Numbered from the stretch's first letter, positions 15,742 to 24,580 are shown. The stretch: DNA of 64,000 nucleotides from Fibrobacter sp. UWB4 (GCF_002210345.1 NZ_MWQI01000003.1:124001-188000), one strand, 5' to 3'. Numbers and translations: made by a program. The notes: a model not told the origin generated them from the letters alone.

Positions 15742-16560
15742 ATGGCTGAAGCCCGTGGATTTAGTCTTCTTGAACGCTTCGAACTGAAGTACCATATCCC
15801 CGTCGAATGGGCGGACCGGATTGGTGCGTTCTTGGCGCCGTACTGCGAAGAAGACTACTATTCCAAGATTACTCCGGGTGGATTCTACTGGATTACGAAC
15901 CTTTACCTGGACTCTCCGACGTGGACGTTCCTTGGCTGGAAAAAGAAACAGCTCCTGGACCGTTTCAACATGCGTATCCGCACGTATGGCGAACACCCGG
16001 CCCAAGATGGTACGTTCCACTTCGAGTGCAAACGCAAGATTCGCAACATCTGCTACAAGAGCCGTGCGACGATCAAGGGAATCAACCCTGGTGAAGTCTG
16101 GCACATGAAGCCCGAAGAATGGCCATGCAAGGGCGAAAAAGACCGCATGTACCTCAAGGACTTTTTGTACAAGACGGAACTCCATAACGCCCATCCGCGA
16201 CTCCTCACGCAGTACAAACGCCGCGCCTGGTTCGGGCTCCGTGAAGAGTATTCCCGCGTGACGATTGACACGGGCATGCGCTTCCGCGAAGAGAACGGCT
16301 TTGACTATACCGTGGATCCGCACTACATGCACTCCACGGGACTCCCGCGATTCTTCCAGCCGGGTGCCGATGCTGTGCTCGAACTCAAGTGCCCGGCCGC
16401 ACAGATGCCGTACTGGATGTTCGACTTGATTCGTGCATTGAATTTAAAGCATGGAGCATTTTCCAAGTTCGGAAATGCCGCTGCGGAATGGAAAAGGGTT
16501 TACGAAAATCCGCGTCGATTCAAGAGTCCGTACTGGACTTCTCTCGCCGGAAATTTCTAA
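15742..16560 (+). CDS. VTC-domain (polyphosphate polymerase-type) protein
   Basis: A 272-residue cytoplasmic protein of the VTC family, the catalytic fold of yeast Vtc4, which makes polyphosphate from ATP in a basic tunnel. Visible tunnel-type strands are RFELKYHI (about 11-18), RFNMRIRTYG, FHFECKRKI, KSRATIKG, TQYKRRAWFG, SRVTIDTGMRF and AVLELKCP, keeping the alternating Arg/Lys and Glu residues expected for binding phosphate chains and metal. Start is ATG, 3 bases after the TolC-like stop. Being inside an envelope operon with DUF4956 suggests the polymer is made at the membrane and delivered outward or onto a surface protein. Activity on ATP is predicted from the family, not shown; a CYTH-type triphosphatase is the alternative. 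Confidence 0.8.
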   Translation: MAEARGFSLLERFELKYHIPVEWADRIGAFLAPYCEEDYYSKITPGGFYWITNLYLDSPTWTFLGWKKKQLLDRFNMRIRTYGEHPAQDGTFHFECKRKIRNICYKSRATIKGINPGEVWHMKPEEWPCKGEKDRMYLKDFLYKTELHNAHPRLLTQYKRRAWFGLREEYSRVTIDTGMRFREENGFDYTVDPHYMHSTGLPRFFQPGADAVLELKCPAAQMPYWMFDLIRALNLKHGAFSKFGNAAAEWKRVYENPRRFKSPYWTSLAGNF

Positions 16561-16594
16561 CATAGGTTTAAACAATTAAATAAGGAAGGCGCTC

Positions 16595-18310
16595 ATGAAT
16601 ACTAAAAAATGGCTTGCCGTTGGCACTTGTGCTTCTATGCTCGGCATGTTTTCAGCCTGCTCCGATGAAAAAAAGAATCCCGTCATTCCGGATGATCCGG
16701 AATCGAGCAGCTCTGCGGAAGTAGTTCCGAATAGCAGTGGCGAAGTCAATCCGAATTCTTCTTCGGTAACAACGGCTTCTTCGTCGTCTGTAACAAATTT
16801 GATGTCTTCCAGTTCGAATCCCGAGGATACTATCCTGGATTCGAATGCTACCTATATGGGCGTTTCCGAAATCATGTACAATGCGCCAGGTGGCTCTGTA
16901 TTGGAGTGGGTTGAAGTCTACATCAAGAACGGCCCGGATCTGACCAACATGCAGTTGAGCAATGTTCGTCTGGATGGTGCCGTCTCGTTCGCTTTCCCGG
17001 CTGAATCTTTGAAGAAAGACGAATATGTTATCGTCACTAATGATGTGGCTTTGTTCAAGCAGACTTATCCGAGCTTGCCTGCCGGCTGCCGCGTGTTTGG
17101 CCCGTGGGGTAAGGATCCCAAGACCAACGCCGTTGCAAAACTTGTGAACGAAGGTGATGTCGTTGATGTCAAGGTTAGGGGCGAAGGTGACGTGAGCGCT
17201 GCCTTTAGTAGTAATCCGCCTTGGCCAAGCCTTGCAGATGGCAAGGGTCGTACGCTTGTCTATAAAGGCTCGGGCAACGAAGCTGATCCGACTTCCTGGG
17301 GCGCAAGCGCTGTTGAAAACGGTAATCCGTGTGTCGGTGGTGACAAGGTTATCGATGGTTCGACCGTTCGCCTGAATGAAATCAAGCCGTATGACATTAA
17401 TGCTACAGAAAATAAGGACGGCTGGATAGAACTTTACAACATTGGCTCTGCTCCTGTCGATGTTGCCGGTTGGGAACTTGAATCCAAGCTGAAAGGCAAG
17501 AAGTGGACAATCGGTGGTGCAAATACGGTTGTTCCTGCCAATGGCTACTTGCTCCTCGAAGCGAGTGCGACCGTGTTTGGCGAAGGTCTTTTCCTGAGCG
17601 ACAATGGCGATGACATTTATCTGTACGAAGCCGCAGCCGGTGTCCGCACGGGTAAGGAATCGAGCTTGCTAATTTCTGCGGGTAAGCAGTCTAGCGGTGT
17701 TGTTGAAGTTGCTGGCTCTGTTGCTCAGGGCGCTATGGCCACTGAAACGCCGGGTGCTGCAAACTCCGCACTCAAGGCTGGCCCGATTTTCATCAGCGAA
17801 ATTCATTATCACGAAAATGAACAGGACCTCAAGGATCTGGAATTCCTGGAACTTGTGAACAAGGGTGCTACTGACGTTGCCTTGGTTGAAAGCGTCAATA
17901 ATACTCCGCAGGGCTGGAAGATTGAAGGCATCAATATGGAATTTGTTTCGGGCGATGTCATTCCTGCCGGTGGCAAGATGGTCCTGTTCGATGATTCCCT
18001 GAAGGCTTATGAAGCACAGCTTCGCGATCGTTATTCCATCGATGCTGCTGTTCCTATTCGCTTCTATGCGGGTAAGCTCTCGAACCGCGGTGAAACGGTC
18101 GCTGTCAAGAAACCGTATTCTTACGTGACGAAATCCGATGGTACAAAGCAGTGGTATTATGAACTTTCCGATGCGACACTTTATAGTGACCGCTGGCCGA
18201 ACATGTATGCTGCCGATGGTAAGGGCATGAGCCTCAACCGCAAGGACTTCACCACGATGGGCTACGGTTATACTGCTTGGGAAGTTAAAGCTCCGACTCC
18301 GGGCAAATAA
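16595..18310 (+). CDS. Lipoprotein with three lamin-tail domains
   Basis: A 571-residue surface or periplasmic lipoprotein. The signal peptide ends in GMFSAC (Cys 22), followed by a serine-rich linker (about 35-75). Three lamin-tail (LTD) immunoglobulin-like domains can be seen: about residues 87-190 (VSEIMYNAPGG..LEWVEVY), 257-350 (VRLNEIKPYD..GWIELYN) and 390-505 (IFISEIHYHE..LEFLELVN). It ends the DUF4956-VTC operon, 34 bases after the VTC stop, behind AAGGAAGG. LTD domains are found in many secreted bacterial proteins and often near CotH-type kinases; here none is present. It could be the acceptor or anchor for the polymer made by the VTC protein, which is speculative. Confidence 0.75.
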   Translation: MNTKKWLAVGTCASMLGMFSACSDEKKNPVIPDDPESSSSAEVVPNSSGEVNPNSSSVTTASSSSVTNLMSSSSNPEDTILDSNATYMGVSEIMYNAPGGSVLEWVEVYIKNGPDLTNMQLSNVRLDGAVSFAFPAESLKKDEYVIVTNDVALFKQTYPSLPAGCRVFGPWGKDPKTNAVAKLVNEGDVVDVKVRGEGDVSAAFSSNPPWPSLADGKGRTLVYKGSGNEADPTSWGASAVENGNPCVGGDKVIDGSTVRLNEIKPYDINATENKDGWIELYNIGSAPVDVAGWELESKLKGKKWTIGGANTVVPANGYLLLEASATVFGEGLFLSDNGDDIYLYEAAAGVRTGKESSLLISAGKQSSGVVEVAGSVAQGAMATETPGAANSALKAGPIFISEIHYHENEQDLKDLEFLELVNKGATDVALVESVNNTPQGWKIEGINMEFVSGDVIPAGGKMVLFDDSLKAYEAQLRDRYSIDAAVPIRFYAGKLSNRGETVAVKKPYSYVTKSDGTKQWYYELSDATLYSDRWPNMYAADGKGMSLNRKDFTTMGYGYTAWEVKAPTPGK

Positions 18311-18357
18311 ACTAGACTGAAAAGTCCCGAAAACGGCCTTTTTTGAATTTTAAGCCA

Positions 18358-18389
18358 AAAGTTCCGACATTTTGTCGGAACTTTTTTTA
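18358..18389 (+). terminator. Rho-independent terminator of the DUF4956-VTC operon
   Basis: GTTCCGAC (18361-18368) pairs with GTCGGAAC (18374-18381), extended by AAA/TTT, followed by seven T. It separates this operon from the tolC operon. Confidence 0.92.
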
Positions 18390-18457
18390 TTACTTGAGTG
18401 GATTGCGCCGTTTTGGAATTGCTGCTGTTGACGTCTTTTTGTATTATTATTGTAGTT

Positions 18458-20260
18458 ATGAAACGGTACTTTGCTTTTATTCTCAGTGGTTGCGTGGCTG
18501 CTAATGCGACAGCTCTTTCTTTGCAGGATGCGCTGGACATGGCCATGGCTAATAATTCAAAAATTAAGGCAGAAAAGGCTAAAGTGGATATTGCTGAAAG
18601 CGGCAAGGACGAAGCTTTTGCCCGTTTCCTTCCAACGGTGAGTCTGTCTGCAGGCATCACTAAAATCGACGATCCCATCAATATCGATCTTGGGCGCATC
18701 CAGCAGCCTCTAACTGATATTGCGGGGGCCGCTGCCTACTCGAAGGCTTATCTGGCAACGTACAACGGCGCCTATGCCAAAGCCTACCAGGAAGCCTTGA
18801 CTCAGGCTAAGAGCGCGGGACTGGATGACAAAACCGCAAAAGCCGCTGTGGATGCCAAGGCCGCTGAAATCTGGAAAGGCGTTGTCAACAGCAAGGACGC
18901 TAATGACGCTGCCATGCAGATGGCGGAGAGCAAAGAGAAGGAATCTTCGGATAAAATCAAGAACTCCGATTTCAACATGAAAGTGCAGGACGACTGGTTC
19001 TTTAATGCCCGTCTCACTGTTGTGTGGCCGATCTTTACCGGTCTCAAGATTTATTCCGCTTACGATGCCGCCAAGGAAAATGTGAACGCGCGCAAGGCCG
19101 AATTCGAAATGGCGCAGAATACGGTCCTCATGGATGTCGCGACCAAGTACTTTACGCTCCGCCTGTGCGAAGAGCTTGTTGTGATGCGCGAATCGACCAA
19201 GAGAGACCTTGCGGAACATCTCGAACGCTCCAAGAAGCTTGAAGAAGGTGGCCAGATCAGCAAGACCGAGCGCCTCCGCGCCGAAGTGGCCCTTGCCGAA
19301 GCCGAGAACGCTTATGAAGATGCTCTCCGTGACCAGTCCTTGGCCCGCATGGCTCTTGCAAGCCTCTTGCATACGGATACAAGCCTCACGGCGACGACCC
19401 CGGTGGAAGCACCTGAAGGGGTTCGACCGATGGAAGAATTCAAGCAGCTGGCTATAGAACATCATCCGGGACTCCGTCAATTGCGCATCGAGCGCAAGCG
19501 CAACCAGAATGCCATTAGCGCTGCCCGTGCCGACTATTTCCCGACAATCGCTCTGTTTGGCTACAAGGAACTTTATACTAAGGATTTGACGCTTCTCGAA
19601 CCGGAATGGGCGGTTGGCGCCAAGTTGCAGTGGGATATTTTCAAGGGTGGCGACACCCGTGCAAAGGTAAGCTCTGCAAAGGCCATGGACCGTTCCTTGG
19701 GGAGCCTCGAAGAAGAGACTATTGACAACTTGAAGCTCCTTGTTGAAAAGCGCTGGCGCGAACTGGAACACGCAAAGGGAAGGCTTTCGAGCCTTGTCAA
19801 AACGCGTGAGCTTGCAGTTGAAGCTTTGCGTAGCCAGAACAAGGCGTACGAAGCAGGTCTTGCGACTGGTCTAGAAGTGGTGGATGCTGAACTCGCACTT
19901 TCCCGCTTGCAGGTCGCTGACATCAAGGCTCATTACGATGCCGTTATTGCTTGGCTTGGACTCCTTGAAGCCGCCGGCGAAGTTTCCACCGCAGGGAATG
20001 TCCTTGTGTCCAAGCAGCTTGTTGTTGAAAAACCTGTCGCTGCTTCGACAAGCTCAGCAACCGAGTCCGCGGAATCCGCGACAGACGCTCGTCTTTCTGA
20101 GCAGGGCGAAGGATCTAGTGAAGCGTCTGATGCAACTCGTCATCCTGAGCAGGGCGATATACGAGACTTGGGGCTTCAGCCCCTTAGTGGAGTTAGGTTC
20201 GAAGGAGCAGGATCCAGTGAAGTCTCGGCTGAACAGAATTTAGAAACGGAGAATAAATAA
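18458..20260 (+). CDS. TolC family outer-membrane efflux protein with repeat-derived tail
   Basis: A 600-residue outer-membrane channel. The signal peptide (residues 1-21) precedes LSLQDALDMAMANNSKIKAEKA, a classic OEP start. A second OEP half begins near residue 325 (EEFKQLAIEHHPGLRQLRIERKRNQNAISAARADYFPTIALFG). An Ala/Lys-rich insertion (about 90-170) lengthens the first half. Residues about 528-600 are low-complexity and coded by sequence resembling the intergenic palindromic repeats (CATCCTGAGC and GAAGGATC motifs), so the C-terminus seems to have grown by repeat capture. I chose ATG 18458 because it starts the signal peptide; an in-frame GTG at 18398 would give a poor leader. The stop overlaps the next ATG by one base. 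Confidence 0.87.
   Translation: MKRYFAFILSGCVAANATALSLQDALDMAMANNSKIKAEKAKVDIAESGKDEAFARFLPTVSLSAGITKIDDPINIDLGRIQQPLTDIAGAAAYSKAYLATYNGAYAKAYQEALTQAKSAGLDDKTAKAAVDAKAAEIWKGVVNSKDANDAAMQMAESKEKESSDKIKNSDFNMKVQDDWFFNARLTVVWPIFTGLKIYSAYDAAKENVNARKAEFEMAQNTVLMDVATKYFTLRLCEELVVMRESTKRDLAEHLERSKKLEEGGQISKTERLRAEVALAEAENAYEDALRDQSLARMALASLLHTDTSLTATTPVEAPEGVRPMEEFKQLAIEHHPGLRQLRIERKRNQNAISAARADYFPTIALFGYKELYTKDLTLLEPEWAVGAKLQWDIFKGGDTRAKVSSAKAMDRSLGSLEEETIDNLKLLVEKRWRELEHAKGRLSSLVKTRELAVEALRSQNKAYEAGLATGLEVVDAELALSRLQVADIKAHYDAVIAWLGLLEAAGEVSTAGNVLVSKQLVVEKPVAASTSSATESAESATDARLSEQGEGSSEASDATRHPEQGDIRDLGLQPLSGVRFEGAGSSEVSAEQNLETENK
20091..20222. repeat. Intergenic-type repeats embedded in tolC 3' coding region
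   Basis: Two copies of a CTGAGCAGGGCGA-type element occur at about 20097-20109 and 20144-20156, each followed by a GGATC(T/C)AGTGAAG end (20110-20123 and about 20210-20222). The second copy contains a perfect inverted GGGGCTTCAGCCCC. The same motifs (TCATCCTGAGC, GAAGGATCT) form the intergenic element at 60317-60359. Here they are read in frame. Confidence 0.65.
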
Positions 20261-21258
20261 TGAACGCATTAAAGATGATTGGAAAAGTTGTTGTAGTACT
20301 TGCCTTGATAGTGCTTGTCATTATGGGCATCTCCCAGCTTCAACAGTTTGCAACGCAGCCGCGAGAACAGTTCTTGCAGGGCCAGATGGAAGCAAGGCGT
20401 GTTCTTGTGGCCGGAAAGGTGCCTGGGCGTATTGAACGCTTGTATGTGCACGAAGGCGATGTAGTCTACAAGGACTCCTTGATTGCCGTGATCAGCAGTC
20501 CTGAAATTGAGGCCAAGAAAATGCAGGCCCGTGGTGCCCTTGGGGCTGCAAAGGCCCAGGCAAGCAAAGCCCGTAATGGTGCCCGTAGCGAAGATATTGC
20601 AGCCCTTAAGGCTATGGCCGATCGCGCACAGGAAGCCGCAACGCTTGCCAAGAACACTTACAACCGTGTGCAGAAGCTTTACAACGAAGGCGTTCTTCCG
20701 CTCCAAAAGCGCGATGAAGCCGAAACGCAGATGAAGGCTTCACAGTCCGCAGCTGATGCGGCTCGCGCTCAGTACAACCAGGCTGTTGCTGGTGCCCGCA
20801 GCGAAGACAAGGCAGCTGCAAACGCTCTCGTGATGCAGGCCAAGGGTGCCAACGCCGAAGTCGATGCCTACCTTGAAGAAACCAAGATCCGTACGCCGAT
20901 CACGGGTGAAGTTTCTCTCAAGCTTGCCGAAGAAGGCGAAGTCGTTGGCTCTGGCATGCCGATCATCGCTGTGACGGACTTGAGCGATTCCTGGGCTGTG
21001 TTCCACCTTCGCGAAGATTATCTCAAGAATGTCTACAAAGGTAAAAAGTTCAAACTTCATATCCCGGCACTAGACAGGGATGCTGAAATGACCGTAAGCT
21101 ACATTGCTTCTGTTGGCGACTATGCGACATGGCGTAGCTCTAAGGAAAGCTCTGGCTTCGATCTTAAGACTTTCGAAGTTCGCATGCGCCCGGTAGAAAA
21201 AGTTCCTAATCTCCGTCCGGGCATGAGCGTCCTGTTCCCTGTCGAAGCGTTCAAGTAA
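20260..21258 (+). CDS. HlyD family secretion protein (membrane fusion protein)
   Basis: A 332-residue periplasmic adaptor for an ABC-2 type exporter. One membrane helix lies at about residues 5-25, then a lipoyl half-motif (GKVPGRIERLYVHEGDVVYKDSLIAVI, about 49-75), an Ala/Lys/Gln-rich coiled coil (about 85-200) and the second half with barrel (IRTPITGEVSLKLAEEGEVVGSGMPIIAVTDLS). Two near-identical GARSED segments in the coiled coil (about residues 108 and 181) are a signature of YhiI/YbhG-type adaptors. Start ATG overlaps the tolC stop (TAATGA), so the pair is coupled. The two permeases downstream are its likely inner-membrane partners. Confidence 0.88.
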   Translation: MNALKMIGKVVVVLALIVLVIMGISQLQQFATQPREQFLQGQMEARRVLVAGKVPGRIERLYVHEGDVVYKDSLIAVISSPEIEAKKMQARGALGAAKAQASKARNGARSEDIAALKAMADRAQEAATLAKNTYNRVQKLYNEGVLPLQKRDEAETQMKASQSAADAARAQYNQAVAGARSEDKAAANALVMQAKGANAEVDAYLEETKIRTPITGEVSLKLAEEGEVVGSGMPIIAVTDLSDSWAVFHLREDYLKNVYKGKKFKLHIPALDRDAEMTVSYIASVGDYATWRSSKESSGFDLKTFEVRMRPVEKVPNLRPGMSVLFPVEAFK

Positions 21259-21281
21259 TACTCGGATAGAGGTTTGTTGTC

Positions 21282-22493
21282 GTGCTGAAAGGTCTTTTAA
21301 GGACAATCGGGAAAGTTTACTTTGGCCACAAAATTGTTTTGTGGATGATTCTTACTGTGCTCCCCGTAGGCGTCTCCGTTTTTATGCTGGAGATGTTCTC
21401 GTCCGAAATTGTACAGCATGTACCGATAGGTGTGCTAAAGCAAGATAAAAGCTTACTTGCGGATCGTCTTGAAAGGGCGCTTGAAGCTAGCCCTGTACTT
21501 GACATAAAAATGAATTGCCATGACATGAATGAGTGCGAACATGCTGTCATACGTGGCGATTTGCAGACTTTTATCATAATCCCGACCGAACTTGAACGTC
21601 GTGCTTTGCGCCTTGAAGCTCCTGTAATTCCGGTTTATTCTAGTGGCCAGAACTACCTTACGAACATGTTTGCTACAAAGGAAATTCGAGCGGTCATTAC
21701 GGATGTGGGTGCAAAACTTTATACAGCATCTTTTGAAGATCCGATTAAGACCGAAATTCATTCTGTAGGGAACATCGAAGGCAATTATCAGGGATTCTTG
21801 GCACTTGGGCTTGTTTCTGCAATGTTTCACCTGGCCGCGATGCTTGTGGCCGTTTATGTGGGGTCGTTCCCGCTTCGCGATCGCCGCGTAAGAGAGCTTT
21901 ATCACAGTGCGGAAGAATCTTGGGTGACTCTGGGGACGGCCCTGTTTATTCCGATGATTGTAATACTTTGGCTTGAATACATGGGCTGCTATGCTTATAC
22001 GCACCGTATGCTTATGCCGATGGGCTTTAATGAATTTGTCCTGGTTTCTGTAGCCCAGCTTTTGATGGTGGTTTGCTGTGTCGGTGCCGGCATGACATTT
22101 GTGGGTGTGACTGGCGTGATGCGTATTGCAACAGGTGTTGCCGGCGTGATCGGCGGCCCTGCCTTTGCTTTTGCCGGTCAGACGTTCCCCGTGATGGCGA
22201 TGCCGTTTGCCGTGCGTTGCTTTGCGTTTGTGCTCCCGCTGACGCATGTGCTTCGTGTGCAGTCCATGATGCTTCTTGGGGATGTCGGCATGGCTGAATC
22301 CTGGGAAGTAATTAAGCTTATGGGAGGGATGGCGATATTTTGGGCGCTTCTTGGATGCTTCACGATTTCATATCGCTGGAAATACCGATTGGAGCATGCT
22401 TCTATGTTGCCCGTGATTGTTGATGAAACTCCCATTGACGTTGAACGTGCTTTACAGGAAGCTCGTAAGCAGTATCAGGAGGCGAAAAAATGA
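21282..22493 (+). CDS. ABC-2 type transporter permease (first)
   Basis: A 403-residue inner-membrane permease with the ABC-2 layout: an N-terminal helix (about 17-38), a large periplasmic domain (about 40-165) and five helices (about 168-375) including LALGLVSAMFHLAAMLVAVYVG and GVAGVIGGPAFAFAGQTFPVMAMPF. Start is GTG at 21282 after AGAGG. Its stop overlaps the start of the second permease by 4 bases. Related permeases work as heterodimers with an ATP-binding subunit, which is not encoded next to them here. The tolC-hlyD-permease-permease order suggests export of a small molecule or lipid across both membranes; substrate unknown. Confidence 0.85.
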   Translation: MLKGLLRTIGKVYFGHKIVLWMILTVLPVGVSVFMLEMFSSEIVQHVPIGVLKQDKSLLADRLERALEASPVLDIKMNCHDMNECEHAVIRGDLQTFIIIPTELERRALRLEAPVIPVYSSGQNYLTNMFATKEIRAVITDVGAKLYTASFEDPIKTEIHSVGNIEGNYQGFLALGLVSAMFHLAAMLVAVYVGSFPLRDRRVRELYHSAEESWVTLGTALFIPMIVILWLEYMGCYAYTHRMLMPMGFNEFVLVSVAQLLMVVCCVGAGMTFVGVTGVMRIATGVAGVIGGPAFAFAGQTFPVMAMPFAVRCFAFVLPLTHVLRVQSMMLLGDVGMAESWEVIKLMGGMAIFWALLGCFTISYRWKYRLEHASMLPVIVDETPIDVERALQEARKQYQEAKK

Positions 22494-23671
22494 TTAGTCG
22501 TCTTTTGAAAGTGACATTGACTGAATGGAAGCTGTTTGTAACGGATCCAGCTGCGGTGCTGTTGCTTGTGGTTGCGGGAATCCTTTATGCTTTCTACTAT
22601 CCGACCGCGTATGTGAACCAGACTGTTTCCCGTGTGCCTGTTGCCATTGTGGACTTGGATCATTCTGCAAAGTCCCGTGAACTTACAAGAATGGCCTCGG
22701 CAACGCAGCAGGTCGAAGTTAAGGCTGTCTATAATGACATTCTTGAAGCTGAAACAGCGATGGCTCGTGAAGATGTTTTCGGGTTTATGGTCATTCCCGA
22801 GAATATGGAAAAGGATTTGTTGAAAAAGAAGCCGACGACCATAAACATCTTTACGCATGGCGCCTATGTGATGTTGCATGGAACTATTGGAACGGCTTTT
22901 TCAACATGCGCTTTGACAGTTGGTGCTGTAAGCAAGGTCAAGGCAATTGCGCTCAGTAAGCACGTGCCTTCGGCGAAGGCTATGGCCATGCGCGACCCAA
23001 TTCCGATATCGGTCCAGACGTTGTTTAATAATACAGGTAGCTATTCTAATTACGTTGTTCCGAGCGTACTTGTGATCATTTTGCAGCAGTCCCTGATTAT
23101 CGGTATTTGCATTATGGGTGGCGCCCGTGGGCATCGCAGATTCCGCAAGAACAACCGTTACTCGGCTGTAGAAAATGAGAGCATGCCTTATCGCTACTTA
23201 GGGCGTTCTCTTGCGTATTTCTTGCATTATTGCTGCTTCATTTTGTTCTATCATTGCTTTATTTACAATCTTTTTGATTTCCCGCGTCGTGGAGAACTTT
23301 TGCCGATGACCGTATTTGCAGTCGTATTCCTTGCGTCGGTTATCAACTTTGGCATGTGCCTCTCGCAGGTCTTTTTGCATCGTGAATCAAGCATGCAGCT
23401 GTTTCTCAATCTTTCGATTCCGATACTTTTCCTTGCGAACTTCAGCTGGCCGAGTTATTTGATGCCTGGCTGGATGGTGTGGCTTTCGTATGTCCTCCCG
23501 AGTACGTTTGCTGTGCCGGCGTGGCTCTCGATTGAACAGATGGGTGGCGACATTTACGATGTAGCGCCAAAGCTATACTTGCTTGCTCTTCAGGCTGTTA
23601 TTTACCTAGTGCTTGGAATGATTCTCACGCATTTCCGTGACCGGACTCATTTTAAGACTGGTGATATGTAA
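22490..23671 (+). CDS. ABC-2 type transporter permease (second)
   Basis: A 393-residue paralogue of the preceding permease, with an N-terminal helix (about 22-40), a periplasmic domain (about 45-175) containing VPVAIVDLDHSAKSREL, and C-terminal helices (about 180-385). The motif NTGSYSNYVVPSVLVIILQQSLIIGICIMGG is typical of YhfK/YbhS-like ABC-2 permeases. The ATG overlaps the stop of the first permease (ATGA). It ends the operon, before a terminator at 23699. The missing ATPase must be supplied from elsewhere or the pair uses another energy source. Confidence 0.85.
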   Translation: MISRLLKVTLTEWKLFVTDPAAVLLLVVAGILYAFYYPTAYVNQTVSRVPVAIVDLDHSAKSRELTRMASATQQVEVKAVYNDILEAETAMAREDVFGFMVIPENMEKDLLKKKPTTINIFTHGAYVMLHGTIGTAFSTCALTVGAVSKVKAIALSKHVPSAKAMAMRDPIPISVQTLFNNTGSYSNYVVPSVLVIILQQSLIIGICIMGGARGHRRFRKNNRYSAVENESMPYRYLGRSLAYFLHYCCFILFYHCFIYNLFDFPRRGELLPMTVFAVVFLASVINFGMCLSQVFLHRESSMQLFLNLSIPILFLANFSWPSYLMPGWMVWLSYVLPSTFAVPAWLSIEQMGGDIYDVAPKLYLLALQAVIYLVLGMILTHFRDRTHFKTGDM

Positions 23672-23698
23672 AAATCGGCGATAACAAGCATGAAAAGA

Positions 23699-23734
23699 GT
23701 GACGAAGTCACAGACGCTTTCGTCATTCTTTTTG
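23699..23734 (+). terminator. Terminator of tolC-hlyD-permease operon
   Basis: TGACGAA (23700-23706) pairs with TTCGTCA (23719-23725) around a 12-base loop and is followed by a T-rich run. Confidence 0.7.
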
Positions 23735-23754
23735 TAAATTGAATAATGAAAAAT

Positions 23755-23862
23755 GAGGCCAATGGTCATTAGTCCATAGTCATTAGAATTAATGATTTAT
23801 AACCAATAACTATTGACCAGTAACTAATTACTAATAACCACTGACTAACAACTAATAACTAT
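23755..23862. repeat. Low-complexity TAACTA/TAATAACT tract before yugP-like gene
   Basis: About 105 bases of degenerate repeats of AGTAACTA, TAATAACT and related words run up to the start codon of the next gene, leaving no recognisable ribosome binding site. A smaller tract of the same character lies at 39096-39130. Confidence 0.6.
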
Positions 23863-23863
23863 T

Positions 23864-24580
23864 ATGATGTTCGATCCTTTATACATGATGATTCTCGTGG
23901 TGACGCTCGTGCTTTCGGGCGCCGTTTCCCTGTTGGTCAAGACGCGTTTTGCCGCTGGCCAAAAAGTTGCGATTTCTAGCGGCCTCACCGGTGCCGATGT
24001 CGCCAAGGCGATCCTTATGGAAGCGGGCATTACCGATGTGAAAATCCTTAAGCACCAGGGGTTCCTTTCGGACCATTACAATCCGCTGAACAAGACGCTC
24101 AACTTGTCACCCGAAGTCTATTCTGGCCGTAATGCGAGTGCCGCAGGCGTTGCCGCTCACGAAGTCGGTCACGCCATCCAGCATGCTGAAGGCTATTTCC
24201 CGCTGTGGTTGCGTTCTGCCATTGTGCCTGCCGCAAATATCGGTTCTAATCTTGGACCGTGGCTTGTGATTATCGGCATTATGCTGATGGGCATGGGCAA
24301 GGCTCTTGGACACTCTCTCGCGGTTGTTGGCGTAGTGCTCTTTGCACTTGCGACGCTCTTTACGCTTGTGACCGTGCCTGTAGAATTTGACGCTTCTGCC
24401 CGTGCCAAGAAGGCTCTTGCACGCATGGAAGTTGTAGCCGCAGGTCGCGAATACAATACCGTCTCGGGTGTGCTTTTTGCCGCAGGCCTTACGTATGTCG
24501 CGGCTGCAATTTCTTCTATTTTGCAGTTGCTCTACTGGGCGTACCGCGCGGGGCTTCTCGGCGGCCGCAACGACGATTAA
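23864..24580 (+). CDS. YugP-like zinc metallopeptidase (membrane)
   Basis: A 238-residue membrane peptidase of the Zn_peptidase_2 (YugP/DUF2268-like) family. A helix lies at about residues 5-24, then a soluble part with the zinc-binding HEVGH at about residue 102 (AAHEVGHAIQHAEGYFPLW), and helices at about 130-150, 154-175 and 205-225. A conserved VPVEFDASARAKKAL region carries the likely third ligand. Start is ATG 23864 or 23867; the upstream repeat tract hides any Shine-Dalgarno site. Substrates of this family are poorly known; it probably takes part in membrane protein quality control. Confidence 0.85.
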   Translation: MMFDPLYMMILVVTLVLSGAVSLLVKTRFAAGQKVAISSGLTGADVAKAILMEAGITDVKILKHQGFLSDHYNPLNKTLNLSPEVYSGRNASAAGVAAHEVGHAIQHAEGYFPLWLRSAIVPAANIGSNLGPWLVIIGIMLMGMGKALGHSLAVVGVVLFALATLFTLVTVPVEFDASARAKKALARMEVVAAGREYNTVSGVLFAAGLTYVAAAISSILQLLYWAYRAGLLGGRNDD

